Shown here piece after piece: positions 24,032 to 37,400 of a stretch of 64,000 bases of DNA (its first letter is position 1; each line of letters opens with the position of its first letter). The notes beneath the pieces were generated by a model that saw only the letters and a program-made list of their open reading frames with translations, did not search any database and was not told where the DNA came from. Origin of the DNA: Heterodera schachtii (taxonomy: Eukaryota > Nematoda > Chromadorea > Rhabditida > Heteroderidae). The stretch covers positions 186,001 through 250,000 of the forward strand of contig SIJG01000008.1 in assembly GCA_023374025.1 (NCBI GenBank). The letters run 5' to 3'. Made by a program: the position numbers and the translations under genes.

Positions 24032-25546
24032 GTAAGCGAAATAAAAATTAATTATAGAAAAAAAATTTTATTTTTAATGTTACCCATTGGGCAATTCCTC
24101 AAATTTAAACCAAATTCTCATTTTTTTTTCTAAGCAATGAACAATTCCACAGAATTTACACAAAATTGTGTAAAATTTTTTGTTTCAACTTCGTAGTAAA
24201 CGGTTTCTGTAATTAATTAGGTGGTTCAGGAAGCGGTAAAAATACAAATACTAAACTGCCCAATTTAGTCCAATAATTAATAATTATATTTAAAATTATT
24301 TGAACAGTGAAAAATAGAATAACAAATCGGGAATCAAACCAATACCCCTTGATGAGGATTTAATTTTTATTTCTATTTACATATTTCACTATTTGTCATT
24401 GGATGGCAAACTTTGTTCCTGGGGGGGGGGATTATGATCGAAATTTTATTTTACAAGAATACCCTTAGGTTTGACCAAGATTCAAAGACAGGAGGCGGTA
24501 ATTGGTCCAAAAAGTGAGGTTGAGAGCAAAACCAAGAAATTTCTCGACTCGAGAATCTCGAGCAGCCCTAATAATAATGTCCAATCTTTATCCGCGCCGA
24601 AACGATTTGAAATGATTATGTATTGTGAATGAAATAATAGGGCCAATCCTGGGAATATTTGCCAACATTTTTCAGGCTACTGCTTTTTATTTTATTTGTT
24701 CTTTCTACCAATATTCTAATTTTTTTTTTATGCGGCAACTATTGCCAAAGTTTGGTTCATTTTTTTAGATTTAAATTTTTTTTAAATCACTCAAAAACTG
24801 CAATTTTTAACAAAAAAAAAAAAAAGAACCATTGTCATGACAACTCCGCTTTATGCAGAAGCTATCGAAGAAGCGAAGGAACAGCAAAAGCTCACACAAT
24901 TATTTTTTAGTTTGTATTTTTTTTAATTTGGCGTTTTGTTTACCGCTCTTTTAAAAATAAGTTGCCATTATGCTACGTGGAGGAAAAGGCAAAACGTAGA
25001 AAAGCGAGAATGAACAATTAGCTGTTTGGTCTGGCTGATGCTCGCATATAAATTTAGCTCCCGACTCTACAATTTGGGAGTAACCCACAGAATTTATTTT
25101 TTCTTGACCGTGATTGTTATTAATGTTAATGGAATGCAATTTTTAAAATTTGTGATAACAGACAAATTCATATTTTTAGTTTTAAAATTGCTAATCCGCT
25201 TAACATTCTATTATTCCGTTCCTATAACTGTGATAACTGATAAATGATATATTTGTTTTTGACCCTTTCCTTTTCTAAATCGGCTATAATCCTATGCTTA
25301 ATGTCTGCTCTCATGTTTAGAATCAATTCATTCAAAAAAACAATAAACAATCAAATCATAGATCGGATAAAGAATAGGCTTTTCAAATTTATGATTGTTA
25401 AGTGATATATTTGGGCAGGAATTACTTGACTTCGATTCTAATAATTGTTTCAATTAGGTACCTCATTTTATTTCCTTCCACCATTCTCTGTCCGTAAAAT
25501 TGCGTTCATTCAATCTCTTACCGTTTTTTTTTTGATTGTTTCTTTT
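24032..25546. other. Spacer or intron without a supportable exon
   Basis: AT-rich, with a G-tract at 24421 and short open frames only. A short frame at 24838 (MTTPLYAEAIEEAKEQQKL) looks protein-like but has no good acceptor. It is recorded here as unproven. Confidence 0.3.
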
Positions 25547-25557
25547 TTTGCTTTCAG
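25547..25557 (+). promoter_or_regulatory. Strong splice acceptor in the 5'UTR of the SLC33A1-like gene
   Basis: TTTTGCTTTCAG ends at 25557, 313 bases upstream of the ATG at 25871. Either a 5'UTR intron ends here or a spliced leader is trans-spliced here, as in many nematode genes. The sequence alone cannot decide. Confidence 0.5.
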
Positions 25558-25870
25558 TTTTTGTGCCGTCCAAAAATTATTCTTTGCTTTCCTTTCCCTC
25601 CTCCCCATCATCCCAATTCGTCGTCGTTCGTTTGCATTATTTACCGAGTCATCCTGATCATTATTTACTATCTATCACCTCCACCAACAACCACTTTCGT
25701 CGCCTATCACCAACAAATTGGTCGTTATCAGCAATCTTCCGCCACCGCCGCTCCGCTTCTGTTGCTGCTGTTAAGACGCGTGTTCTGTGGTCGTTCTTCC
25801 GCTCGCTGCTCCGCCCCCTCAGCGGTCGCGCTATCTTTTCGTCTCCGCCTCGCCCCTCCTTCTCCCCAAT

Positions 25871-28800
25871 ATGTCCTCGTCACCGCCGCTGCTCCGTTCC
25901 GCGAGCAGACGACGCCATCCCCAGCAACCACCGCCGCACAGTAGCGGCTCAACGAATGCTAATCGGCACAACAACGACGAGAACGCCGACGACGAGGAAG
26001 AGGCAGCACCGCTGTTACAACAACGAAAACAACAAGCAAAAAAGCATCGAAAAACGTCGCAAAATTTTGATGAAATGGCAGACGACTCCCACCAGCAAAG
26101 CAATGATGATGGTGGTGGTGGTGGAGGTGGCAAAAAGCACAATTTGGAGGACGGTTATTTGATTGTTGGCAAAAAAGATGGCGGCAGCAGCAGCATTAAT
26201 TTGCATCATCAGCATCGCGACCATTTGGAGGATTTGTTAGCTCGTGAGGCCAATTACTCACCATTTGATACTCATCTTGGCTTCTATGGCACCGCAAAAG
26301 GATCGCAGCCCTCCGATGAGGAGGAGGACGACCAATACGGGGCAAAAATCATCGGTGTTCGCCAGGTTCTGGGCGGACTGTGCGCGATTGTTTTTCGCAA
26401 AATAACATTTTCAAGCAAAATTAGGATACATTTTTATACGCAGTTTTTTTGCCAGTCCATTTTTTGGTATTTTTTAGGCCGAGTTTTTTCTTGGCTTTGA
26501 ATTTTACAGGTTTTAGTGTGTTTTATTCCTAAAAATTTCGGAGCTTTTTTTAAAGTTTGTCCTTTTTAGACAGCATTGAACCGCTTCCTCCTGTGGCTCC
26601 GGCGCATGCGAAATGAGTTGAAGGACGACTTTGGCTCAATCCTTCTGTTGCTGCTCCTCTATTTGCTCCAGGTTTGTGAACTTAAGTGAACCCAATGCAC
26701 GAAATCAAAAATAATTCCTTTCTCCATTTTTGCCATGTCAATAGTGAAAGCCTATATTATAGGGCATTAAAATTAAAAATTTTGTCCATTGTTAATTTTC
26801 CGAATTTTAACTCAAAAATGGTCGAAAACTCAAAACAACTATTAATTTTCTCTTTCCATAATTTACTGTTTTTAGATGTCAAAAAATACGTTCATTGTTT
26901 TTTACATGTTTTTTGGATTTTCAGGGCGTTCCCCTCGGTCTGATCGCGGCCATTCCGCTCATTTTGCAGTCCAAGGAAATCACCTATTCCCAGCAGGCGG
27001 TGTTCTCATTTGCTTATTGGCCATTCAGGTTTTACAAAATATTACCTCTACCTAATGCGTGTTTAAAATCAACTTACAAAATGCCTAATTATTCGAAATT
27101 ATGGCAATTTTCTTTTTTAGTTTTAAAAAAAAAATTAATTTGGTCCTTTGTGTGCCCTCGTTTTTTTTACATTTCCCGTTTTCAGTATGAAATTGCTTTG
27201 GGCACCGATTGTCGATTCCATTTACTTTCGGCGCATTGGACGGCGGAAATCGTGGATGGTAAAATAATTTTGCATTTAAAATTCAAACTATAAAAAACAA
27301 ATTTGTTGACCGATTTTGCATATTTCGTTACAATAATTTAATCCTGTTCTGATGTAATGCTGTTTCCTTTTTTATTTGAAATTATTTTTCATAATTTCTC
27401 ATTCAACTAGGGGCGGTGGTTGCAAATTTTGCTAATTTTCTTTATAATTTCACTAAAAATTACAAAAAAAAATTTCACCTTGACGCCTATCGACATCGCC
27501 CTCAAAATCGGTGTTTGAGTCAAACCTTCGCAAAATTTCTGTCGACCCCCCCCCCTTTTTTAATTTATGCATATCATCTTACAATGTGTTCGTCTCGACT
27601 TTGTGTCTTAAATTTGGTTTCCGAATTTCAGGTGCCTTGTCAGTATTTAATCGGTCTTTTTCTGCTCGTCATCTCCTACCATGTTGAGGAAATCCTCGGC
27701 ACCGAGGACAAAACGGGGAGCAGTGAGTTCATTTACAACACTTTCAATCTCAAATTAAATTACATACCAAAATTTGACTTTTTTAGGAACCTAAAAAACA
27801 ACAAAGAAAAAGAGTAAAAAATTTAAATCCAATTTAGTCCATCATTTTAGAATTGTTGCACTAATCTGTTCATTATTTTTAGAATTTGACCCTGGACCTG
27901 TATCCAGGCATGAATTTTTCATGGGCCTGGCTTTTTGTCCAGGTCCAACATGGAATTGTCAAGGCTTTTTCTCGAACTCTAATTACTGCTGTTTTATGCA
28001 AATTTCTACACCCATAAAACCTATTTGTTTTGATGGGTATACATAAATTTGCATTTTATTTCAACAGAATTGCCGCCCAACGTGTACTTTTTGGTCTGCG
28101 TGTTTTTGCCCCTCAACTTTTTGGCCGCCACGCAAGACATTGCGGTGGACGGATGGGCACTGACGATGCTCTCGCGCAAAAATGTCGGATACGCGTCAAC
28201 GTAAGGCGAATTTTTAATTGGAAAAGAATTGCTCATCAGTGCTTTCATTATACAAGTTTTTTTTTGGTAACTTAAATCAATTTGCCTTAGAATCAGGCAT
28301 TTTTGCGCCAGGCGAATACGAATACTTTTTTGTTATTTGTCTACGAAAATTCTTCGAAATTTTAGGCGCATTGCGTGGATAAATTAGTATTTTTAGCAGT
28401 TTTTTGCCGAAAAATGATCAATTTTCAGCATTCTGGGTCAATTTTTGAAAACTATTTTGTTCCAATGGTGCTTACAAGCGCTACCAATGGAAATTTTAAC
28501 GGAATTTGTTAATTGTAAGAAAATAATAAAAGTTTAAAAAATTGCATTCATTTTTCTAACAATAAATCCTTTTTAAATGCCCGTCCAAATTTAAATGGCT
28601 TGCTCCTTTTTTGTGCTTGTCTTTGTTAAGTGTTTTCAAAAAAATTCACGAATGTTTTTGTGAATTTTTAAACCGTTATTCGCGATGAATTTTCTCTGTA
28701 AAATGTGATTATTAACAAAAAAAAATTTCAAATTTGTCTTTTTAAATGTATGACCACTTTTCTTTATTTAATTTTATAATTTTTTGTATCACACTTTTTC

Positions 28801-31800
28801 AGTTGCAATGTTGTTGGCCAAACCATCGGCTTCTTCCTGGGCAATGTCGTCTTTCTGACCCTGCAGTCCAAAGAGTTTGCCAACAAATGGATTCGCTCGG
28901 TGCCCAGTGACAAAGGACTGGTCCAATTTGACGGTAACTTTTTTTTTTTTTTAATTTTAAAGCTACACTTTGAGACTGTTACAAAAAAAAGGGACAAACA
29001 AAAAACTGTTTGTTCGTATCATAAAATTGGGATTTGATTTTGTTTCTTTCAAATGGCATCATTCAAATTGGGTGCCGTTGTGTTTGTGTTGGTTCCTTCC
29101 ACTTGGCGTTTTTTTTTGTGCTATTTGTGTCTGTTTGTATGCATTTGTGCGTCTTTAGCAAGTCCTGCCCAACCAATAGAAAGTGTCGAACAGCATAATT
29201 TCGCAACTAAATTTTTTTTTGAAATTATATATTTGGCGTTGTTTTTTGTATAATCAAATGTTTGGTTGCTTTGTGTATGCATGTGATGATTGACATTGAA
29301 ATTTTGGCGCAAATTTGTGTGAAATTTGCTTTTTGCCCATTTCGTCAAGTTTTTTTAACGTAAGCTAAACTTAATTCACTTTTCTCCGGCAAAAAATTGT
29401 CGGGCTCTCCTCCTTCCTGTTTTTTTCAAATTTTATTTTTGGCATTAATTTTTAAAACCATTTATTTGTAAATATTAATAGGTATGTCTATTTGTACATT
29501 TTGCCGATAAATTCCGGCTTTTTTCTACCTTCCGTCAAAAAAGGATCCGGGCTTGGCCTTTGCCTGACTCATCCCTTGCCCATATTCCACTCGCCTTGTG
29601 TTTTGATGTTGGTCATAAATGGCACTCATGCCATAGCCGCCCCTCTCACTGATAATCACCGCGCTCCACCAATTACCAAACCGATTTTCCGACACTTGTT
29701 TCATGTGTCTGTTTTATTAATACGACCGATTTATTTTGGTCCAAGGGATTATTACAATACGGTAATACCTTGCCTGGTAGCTGTACTGGTGGGGATAGAG
29801 TCCGATTGTCTCCAGAATGATTTCGCGCAATTTTTCCGACTTGCAATTGTCCTCTGTGTATTTCAAGTTTAATCACATGGAATTCCATTTTATTTAATTA
29901 AATCGCACGAAAACTCGTACAAATTTAATGTGTCCCCTCATTTTTCAAAATTTGCACTAAAAATTTTGAAGAGGAGAGCAAAAAAAAAATGGAACCCCTT
30001 TGAATTTTTTTTTTTCTGGACACGGGTCTGGCTTCTTGATACTCATATTTGTCGAAGACGGGAGCGGCTCCATTTTTGAGATTGTTTGAGCAAAAATTTA
30101 AATGCAATTATGGACTACAGAAAGACGTAGGAAGCGTCTGAAAATTTGTTGTTTTTAATTTTCCTCAAAAATTAGCCAATTGATTATATGGTCCTCTACT
30201 CGCTTCTGCTTTCTTCTACTCGTTTTGCACTTACTGAAGCTCCTCTCCAGCGTTTCCATGGGCAGTGTCAGCGAGGCGGAGAGCACAATGAGCAGTGCTC
30301 GGCTGAACGCCATTCGGCTGTCAATGTGCAGTAATTGGCCAACAGCAACAAGGAATGGCATGGCGAACAATGGGCGCCTGCGGGGTTTTATAGCAAATTG
30401 TTTTGGCGCCACTGCTGCGGACACACCGGCGAAGGGATTATTGGGACGAACGGACGGACTTCGATGCCTTAAACGGAAATGGCGGAAAAAAAGTTTTTGC
30501 ACATCGCTCGCACACACACACACAAACATAACGAAAATGGAATGATGTCAGCAATTGTGTGTGCCATGGATTGGCCCAATTTTATGGGCCATTTGTTGGG
30601 CTTGATGAGCATTATTTGTGTGTGTGTGTGTTTGGCTGTTTGGGTGGCTAATTTCCTGGAGTTTATGAACCCGCGACCCACATGGGGCCGGCAGTTCCCT
30701 AATTTCCAATTTATCGTCCTCATTGTTGGGAAAGGAAGTAGGTTTGGCACATTTGGGGGGACCAACTTTGTTGGTTTAGTCTGCCGGAAAATCATTTTTC
30801 GTGCTTTTTTGAACGAGTGAATTACGGCATTTTGCCACAACGGCAATGTCTAATGAGTCTGCTACTTCTGGGTGGATTCATTGAATTTAAACCTTTCCGT
30901 GAGTGTGGTCACAAGAAATTTGAGGCGCGAGAAGCCAATGGGTGGGCAAATTTGTGCATTTTGGTCAGATTAATCCGCTTGGGGTTTGTTATTTTCCACT
31001 TCCATCGTTAATAGGATAAAATTTGCATTTAAATTTCTCTCTAAAACCCACCAGCCAACTTGTGGGGGTTATTGTGTGTGTTATGTGTGGAATGAATAAA
31101 GCAGCAGCCTGTTTGCCTCTCTCAAAAGCCCACCCCAAGCCCATCATTTTGTTGCCGGAGGACATTTGTTCCTTCCTCAAGGACACATGCGCAAAGCGAT
31201 GAATGTAAAACAAAATCCGTAGATGGTGGAAGAGAATAGGGAGGAAGGGGTGCAGAAATGAGTTACAGCGCCCTCTCTTTTCAAGCTGTCAATTTGGGTT
31301 TGTCAGTCGGTACACAGACCATTTTTACTTGTTTGGGTTTTATTCAATGCTGGTGGGGAGAGGGGAAGGAGAGCCGAAGATGTACACGAAATGGGAAACT
31401 TTCTGTCTTTATGTTACTCTTTCTGTTTTCGTAATGTGAGCAACAACATATGCTGGGCGATGTGGTTTTTCAAATACATGGCGTGAACAACACCTAACCC
31501 ACACTGAAGCCGTGGGGGCGAAAAAGAACTGTGGAAAACAAACTTGGAATTTGTGTGGGCTATGTGCATGTGTGTCGTGTGGAAGAACGGGTGATTAGAC
31601 GGGGCGAGGAACCCTTTGTGCTGCAAGTGATTGGAAATGAATGAATGGTGTTAAGGCGGGGGAGCGGAAGGAAGTGACGAAACAGCGGAGGAAAAAAGCA
31701 CTGTCACCGAACTTGTTTGGTGACGACTGACTGACTGTGTGTGGTTTGCGGTTGCTCTTCCGCCTCCTTTTTTCTGTTTCGGGGGCGACCGCCCCCCTTT

Positions 31801-34206
31801 TCCGAGTGCAGTGACGTGGAAAATTTGTGGAAAGCATTGCGCGGCGACCTTTTTTTTTGAAAACTCACATTTTTTATTTGTTTGATTAAAAAAAATTCTA
31901 CGGCGTTTTTCCTTTCAAAAATGATTTGATTGGATTTAAAAAATCTATTTAAATCGGAAGGGTCTAATTTTTCTTCAATAGGTACGAGAAATGGAAAAAT
32001 TTTGTGAAATTTGCAAAGAAAATTGACTCAAATTTAAAAAAATGTTTAATTATGCCATTTTCTTCCACAGGGTTCGTCTTCTTCTGGGGCCTTGTGTTCC
32101 TCGTCACCACCACGTTGGTGTTCATTTTCAAGCATGAAATTGACCACTCCATCGTCTCACAACCGCACGAGTAAATTTTAAAAAATTTTCTTTTTGCCTA
32201 ATTTCTCCATTTTTGACACGCTTTAAGGAAGGCTGAAAATGGTCACCACAATCCGATGGACGACGACAGTGACAGCAACAACAATGACGAGGAATTGTCG
32301 CTGGGCGTCTTCGAGACGTACGCGGTTTTGGTCAAAATTTTGTGCCTCAAACCGATGCTGATCATGGTCATTGTGCTGCTCACGGGAAAGGTCCAACAAG
32401 GGGGATTGAATTTGGATTTTTCTCATTTTTCCGTTTTTCAGATAGCCTTTGCCGCCACAGATGGCATGACGGACCTTAAGGTGATCTATTTATAAGGAAA
32501 TTTCTTTTAATTTTTTTTCTGGATACACTACGTCCCCCCCCCCCACCCGAAAAATTCTTATAAAAAGTTTCAAGATAAAATTTTTTTGAAATTCTGCGGT
32601 TCAGTTGATTAACGAGGGGCTGACCACGGACAAAATAGCGTCCCGCTCCATCTTTCTCACTCCGCTGCAAATCATTCTGCCGTGGGTGCTCGGCAAACAG
32701 ACGGCCGGGCCCAAACCGTTGAACGTGTTCTTGTGGGCGTACCCGTACCGATTGGTGATGAGCTTGGCACTGGCACTGCTCGTCTACTGGACACCGTCAT
32801 TTCGTAAGCTAAAAACGTCAATTTTTAAAATACGAATTATATAGGGCTGGGTTTTGTTTTTAAATAGAATAATTTTTTAATTTGCGAAGAAATTAATGCA
32901 TTGGGGCTTACAATGGGAGCAACTCATTTCCCCTTACCCCGAGAACTTTTTTTTTAAAGTTACAAACTTAAACACTCTTACAATTCGTAAGTATTTTATA
33001 AGGTTACAAAAAAAATGAATTCTAAAAAATTTTTCTTCAAGTCCTTATAAAAAAAATTCTTGAAAAGTTTTAAAGTTTGAAAATTTAAAAAAATTAATAA
33101 ATTAATGCGGCGAGGAATTGAGGGCGGGAATCGAGCTGCTCCCCAAAATGCCACACTAAAAAAATCAAAAACAAAGTCACAATTTTGCAATAAATTTTCA
33201 ATTTCTTTTTTCTTAAATAAATTTGACAAATTTTCAGGCGAACCCAACGGAGAGTATCCGTACTTCTATTACGCCATTTGGATTGGTGCCTACTATTTGC
33301 AACAAGTTTCTTCCTATTGCATTTTCCTCTCAATGATGGCGTTCAATGCACAAATTTCGGACCCCAAAGTGAGTGTTTTCAATGTAAAATGAATTGATTA
33401 ATAAATTATTTTCCAATTTCCCCCCGTCACAGATTGGCGGCACTTACATGACCCTGCTGAACACGCTGAACAATTTGGGCGGCAATTGGCCTGTTACGCT
33501 GTTCCTGAGCATCACCGACTTTTTCAACCGTAAAAATTGTGTGGCCAAAGGCACCAAAATGTGCGTTTTCCATCCCTTTAAAATCGCACAAATTCTTGAC
33601 CAAATTGAACATGTTTATCCACATACACAGTGTGCTGGGCGTATGCACCAGCAAACATGACGAGGAGTTGTGCAAAGCGGGCGGCGATGCGTGCGAATTT
33701 GTGATCGACGGTTATTACATTTCGGTGGCAATTTGCGTGGTCGTCGGTCTGCTGTGGTATCGGTCAGTTCTATTATTTTTTTCTCGATACGATACGGTCA
33801 GTAGTAAAACAGTGTTTGTATATGACAGAGTGTCTTAATTGGTCTTGACAGTCTAAAATCATTGGGAATAGTTGGCCTTCAGAAAAATTGGGAATTGTTG
33901 GCCTCCAGAAAAGGATGAGGAAGCAATTTTCAAACAAATTTTATTGGAAATTCCAAAAAGAAATTTTCCGGTGCGCAGTTTTCCTCGCCGGCCCTTCCGA
34001 AAATTTTCCGGACACTGGTCTGAAATTAGGTACGAATCAGTCTTTATCATAATTCATGTGGCGTGTTGTTTTGTCGTATTGTTTGCCGACTAAATTCGAT
34101 TTATGGGTTTTCTTTACAATTTTTAATTTCCAGAATTTTCTACCGGCGCATCAAATACTTCCAGAAGATTCCTCGCCAAGATTGGCGCGTGATCAAAACA
34201 AAGTGA
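25871..34206 (+). CDS. SLC33A1: Acetyl-coenzyme A transporter, SLC33A1 (AT-1) family, 697 aa
   Basis: Fifteen exons fit in phase: 25871-26365, 26570-26671, 26925-27028, 27186-27258, 27632-27722, 28068-28200, 28803-28933, 32071-32170, 32228-32390, 32442-32480, 32605-32803, 33238-33368, 33433-33560, 33631-33762, 34134-34206. From residue about 180 the protein follows human SLC33A1 closely: GVPLGLIAAIPLILQSKEIT, KLLWAPIVDSIYFRRIGRRK, ATQDIAVDGWALTMLSRKNV, FLGNVVFLTL, LQIILPWVLGKQTAGPKPLN, IGGTYMTLLNTLNNLGGNWP. The family is a multi-pass ER-membrane carrier moving cytosolic acetyl-CoA into the ER lumen for protein and ganglioside acetylation. The start at MSSSPPLLRSAS gives an acidic, Gln/His/Gly-rich N-terminal tail about 100 residues longer than in the human protein. 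The 3.1-kb seventh intron holds a probable nested gene. Confidence 0.95.
29769..30313 (-). CDS. Probable nested secreted-protein gene inside the SLC33A1-like intron 7
   Basis: A TATAAAA lies at 30392-30386 on the minus strand. An ATG at 30313 then opens MAFSRALLIVLSASLTLP, a typical signal peptide, ending at a consensus donor (TTCA|GTAAGT, exon end 30235). Further down, a coding-looking exon 29853-29769 reads DNCKSEKLREIILETIGLYP between a CACAG acceptor and a donor AAG|GTATT. The KLRxIIL pattern after Cys recalls the start of nematode ground-like domains, but the downstream part does not match well. A middle exon near 30060-29990 (APVFDKYEYQEARP) is plausible but its borders are unclear. I infer a small secreted protein and do not claim a family. 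Confidence 0.35.
30386..30392 (-). promoter_or_regulatory. TATA box of the nested gene
   Basis: GCTATAAAACC on the minus strand lies about 75 bases upstream of the ATG at 30313. This spacing suits transcription starting near 30360 and a short 5'UTR. Confidence 0.4.
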
Positions 34207-34411
34207 TTGTCTGTACGTGATGATGAAGGCGATTTGACATTTGAAAGCATCAAAAAAAGAGGAATCATTATTTTTTGCTATTTTATTATACCTATTGTAT
34301 TTTTCTGTCCCTTTATTGAATTCTGTGATTTCTATTATTTTATGTGTCAAATTTTTATTTCCAAAAAAGGAGAAATGGGAAAAGCTTTACTCATCGAATG
34401 TACAATATATT

Positions 34412-34422
34412 CATTTTCGCAG
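34412..34422 (+). promoter_or_regulatory. Candidate (trans-)splice acceptor upstream of glyoxalase II
   Basis: CATTTTCGCAG ends at 34422, 77 bases before the ATG at 34500 and 216 bases after the SLC33A1 stop. A short same-strand gap with an acceptor and no obvious promoter suits trans-splicing of a downstream cistron, but this remains inference. Confidence 0.4.
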
Positions 34423-34499
34423 AAAAGCCATTGATTTGGTTTTCCATTTATTATTTTTCAAAATTGCATTAAATTTCTTGGCAAATTGCCCATTTGTAA

Positions 34500-37400
34500 A
34501 TGTTGCTTCACCATTTTCTGGCCAGATCTGCAACTGCTGCGCTTCCGTTCAAAAGCATTTGCCAAAATTCCGTTCGCACAATGCGCGTGGTACCAATTCC
34601 GGCCAACACCGACAATTACATGTATTTGATCATCGACGATGACGACAAATACCAAAAAGGACATCGACCGGCGGCACTCGTTGACCCGGTGAATGTGGAA
34701 AAGGTACGGCATTTAGCAATTGTGATTTTTGGCACCGTTTTCCCTACAAAAAATTTTTTCAAACTTCAAATATTAGAAGATGTTTATAAGTAGATTTCAA
34801 GTTTAAAAAAATTGAAAACTTTTTCTAGCGTTTTTTTTGGTACTTGTACAGTTTACACCCCATAGAAATTTTTTTATATTTTTAGTGATAAAAACGTGTT
34901 TCCGGGGGTATTCGGGGTCGCTGATCACGATATGACATCCATTTCGACCAATTCCGAAACCCGGACCCAATATCGAACCAAAAGTCGAAAATTTAAATTT
35001 TTCAAAATTTCATATTTTTGTTCTAAAAATAGTTTAAATGATCTTTTATTGAACCAATGATGCCTTTCCACTTCGTTTCGTTTGTTCAAACAAAGTTTTA
35101 ACCAAAAATATGAAATTCGAAAATTTGAATTTTCGACTTTTTGTTCGAGTTCGGGTCCGGGGTTCCGAATTGGTCGAAATGGATGTCATATTCGTGATCA
35201 GCGATCCCGAATACCCCCGGAAACATATTTTCATGGCTTTTGAAAAATAAAAATTTTTTTTCTATGGGGTGTAAACTGTACAAGTACCTCTTTTTTTTAT
35301 TGGAAATTTATATCTACTGTTTTTTCATTAAAAAAAATTCTAAAAAATCGCAGAAGCAAAATTTTTTGAACTTAGTAATTTTCCAAAATTTTTTCGGTAC
35401 TAATTTGGTTTGGGTCCCATATTTTGGTCAAATTTTTTCAAAGTGAAGCCAGGCAGGCAGACAGTGCACTATTTCCTTCTTTTCTTCCGTATAGACACTG
35501 GAGAGAAGGAAGAAATAGTACACTGTCTGACTGTCTGCCTACGTGTGGCCGCGGCGGGTGGAAGGGCAGACAGTAAGCAGCCATGTGCTGGCTGTGCAGC
35601 AGCATTGTGTATGGGAAAGGGAAGGGGTGGGAAAAATAAAAGAAGGAAATAGTTCACTGTCTGCCTGCCTGGCTTCACTTTGAAAAAATTTGACCAAAAT
35701 ATGGGGCCCAAACCAAATTAGTACCATTTTTTCTTGTAGAATTTTTAGGTTTGAATGATGTATTGGGGGCGGGGAAAGGATGGGGGCGGGGGAAATGAAG
35801 TGCACCTACAGGCGCCGCCGGGAAAAATTTTTGTAATTTTTAATGCGAAGCCATGACAAGCCTGGATTTTTCCTGGGCCTGGATTTTTGTCCAGAAATCC
35901 AGGTCCATGCTTTTTTCAAAATGTCCTATTTTAATAAATTCGGACCGACTACTTTTTTATGCATCAATTACAAATAACAAATTTCAGTGTTTTGAAGTTG
36001 TCAAAGCGGAGGGCACACTGTTGGAGGCCGCCCTGGTGACCCACCACCATTGGGTACGGTAACCAACACATTTTTTGGCATTTTGCCCCTGTTTCTAATT
36101 ATTGTCACCACTCATTAATTCATTGTCAGGACCACGCGGGTGGCACCCATCAATTGGCAATTAAGTCACGGGGCGAGTTCAGCGACTTCCTGCGAAAGCA
36201 GCCGTTGTGCATTATCAGCGGTGACGCGGAGCGCGTGGAACGCACGGAGAAAGTGATTGCGGATGGGGAGAGCGTGCAGCTGGGCACCAATTTGAGCGTT
36301 ACGGCGATGTACACGCCGTGCCACACCAGCACACACGTGGGGGCTCTAAGAAAATTTCAAGAAAAAAAAAATTTGAAAAAATTTTCAGCGATTTCTTAGA
36401 AAATTTTTTAAAAAATGTTTGGGGAAGAAACGATACGGGGAGCGGAAATGTAGAGAACCAACTTGTGACCTCCCCCCACCGTTGCGAAACCCTTCCACCT
36501 AGAAATTTTTTTAAAGAAAATTATGGAAAAATTTTTTAAAAAATCGCTGAAAATTAAAAAAAAAAATTTTTTTTTTTTTTTGGAGGGGGGGGAGGGCGAC
36601 GAAGGAGGGGGGGGGGGGGGAAATGACCTGCTCCGCGGGATCGACGCTTTCCCCCCCTCCTAAAAAAGTATCCCGTTTCATCCAAAAAACTGGCAAAACA
36701 ATTAACACATTTTTTCTTGACAAAAAAAAAAGGATATTCCCCCTCCCCAAAGGTCTGCTACTATGTGGTTGACCAGCGCACAAATGAACGTGCCGTGTTC
36801 ACTGGTGACACGCTGTTCGTCGGCGGTTGTGGCCGCTTTTTTGAGGGCACCGCCGAGCAAATGCATCACGCGCTCAACGAACGCCTTGCCGCTTTGCCGG
36901 ACGAAACGGTAAAAAAAATCAAAAACCAGATCGGACCAATCATAAAACACGTACATAGAGTAATTCGTGTAAAAAAAAAGTTTTTTTTTCTCAGCCTTTA
37001 GAAATTGGATTAAATTTTGCTTGTTTTCAATTGGTAATCGGCAGGCCCATAGCAAGGGAATTTCCCCACCATCTGAAATGGAAATTTTTTCAAAAAATGG
37101 GCAATTTTTCAAAATTTTGTATCATAACCTTTAATTCCCCAAAAAAAAAAAAAATTTTTTTTCTAGGCACAATCGGACCCCCATTTTACCTTACAAATTA
37201 TTATTATTTTTTAAATTTTTAACACAAAATGGCAGAAATTTGGCATTTTTGGCACAAAAAACAAAAGAGATTCCTATTTTTCGATTCTTGATAAACAGCA
37301 CTGGAGAATATTTTTTTTTGCACCGAAGAGCAAAAGAAAAAGGCCTTCGGAGGATTCCCTCCTCTTTTTTTTCTGGCTACGGGCCTAGTGACCGGATGGG

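Noticed and set aside
24838..24910. Short frame MTTPLYAEAIEEAKEQQKL
   Set aside because: Protein-like, but there is no acceptor upstream and it runs into AT-rich sequence; could not be tied to the polyQ exon.
30469..31837. Long minus-strand frames in the SLC33A1 intron
   Set aside because: Composition does not look coding, no consistent splice borders were found, and overlapping frames are equally long.
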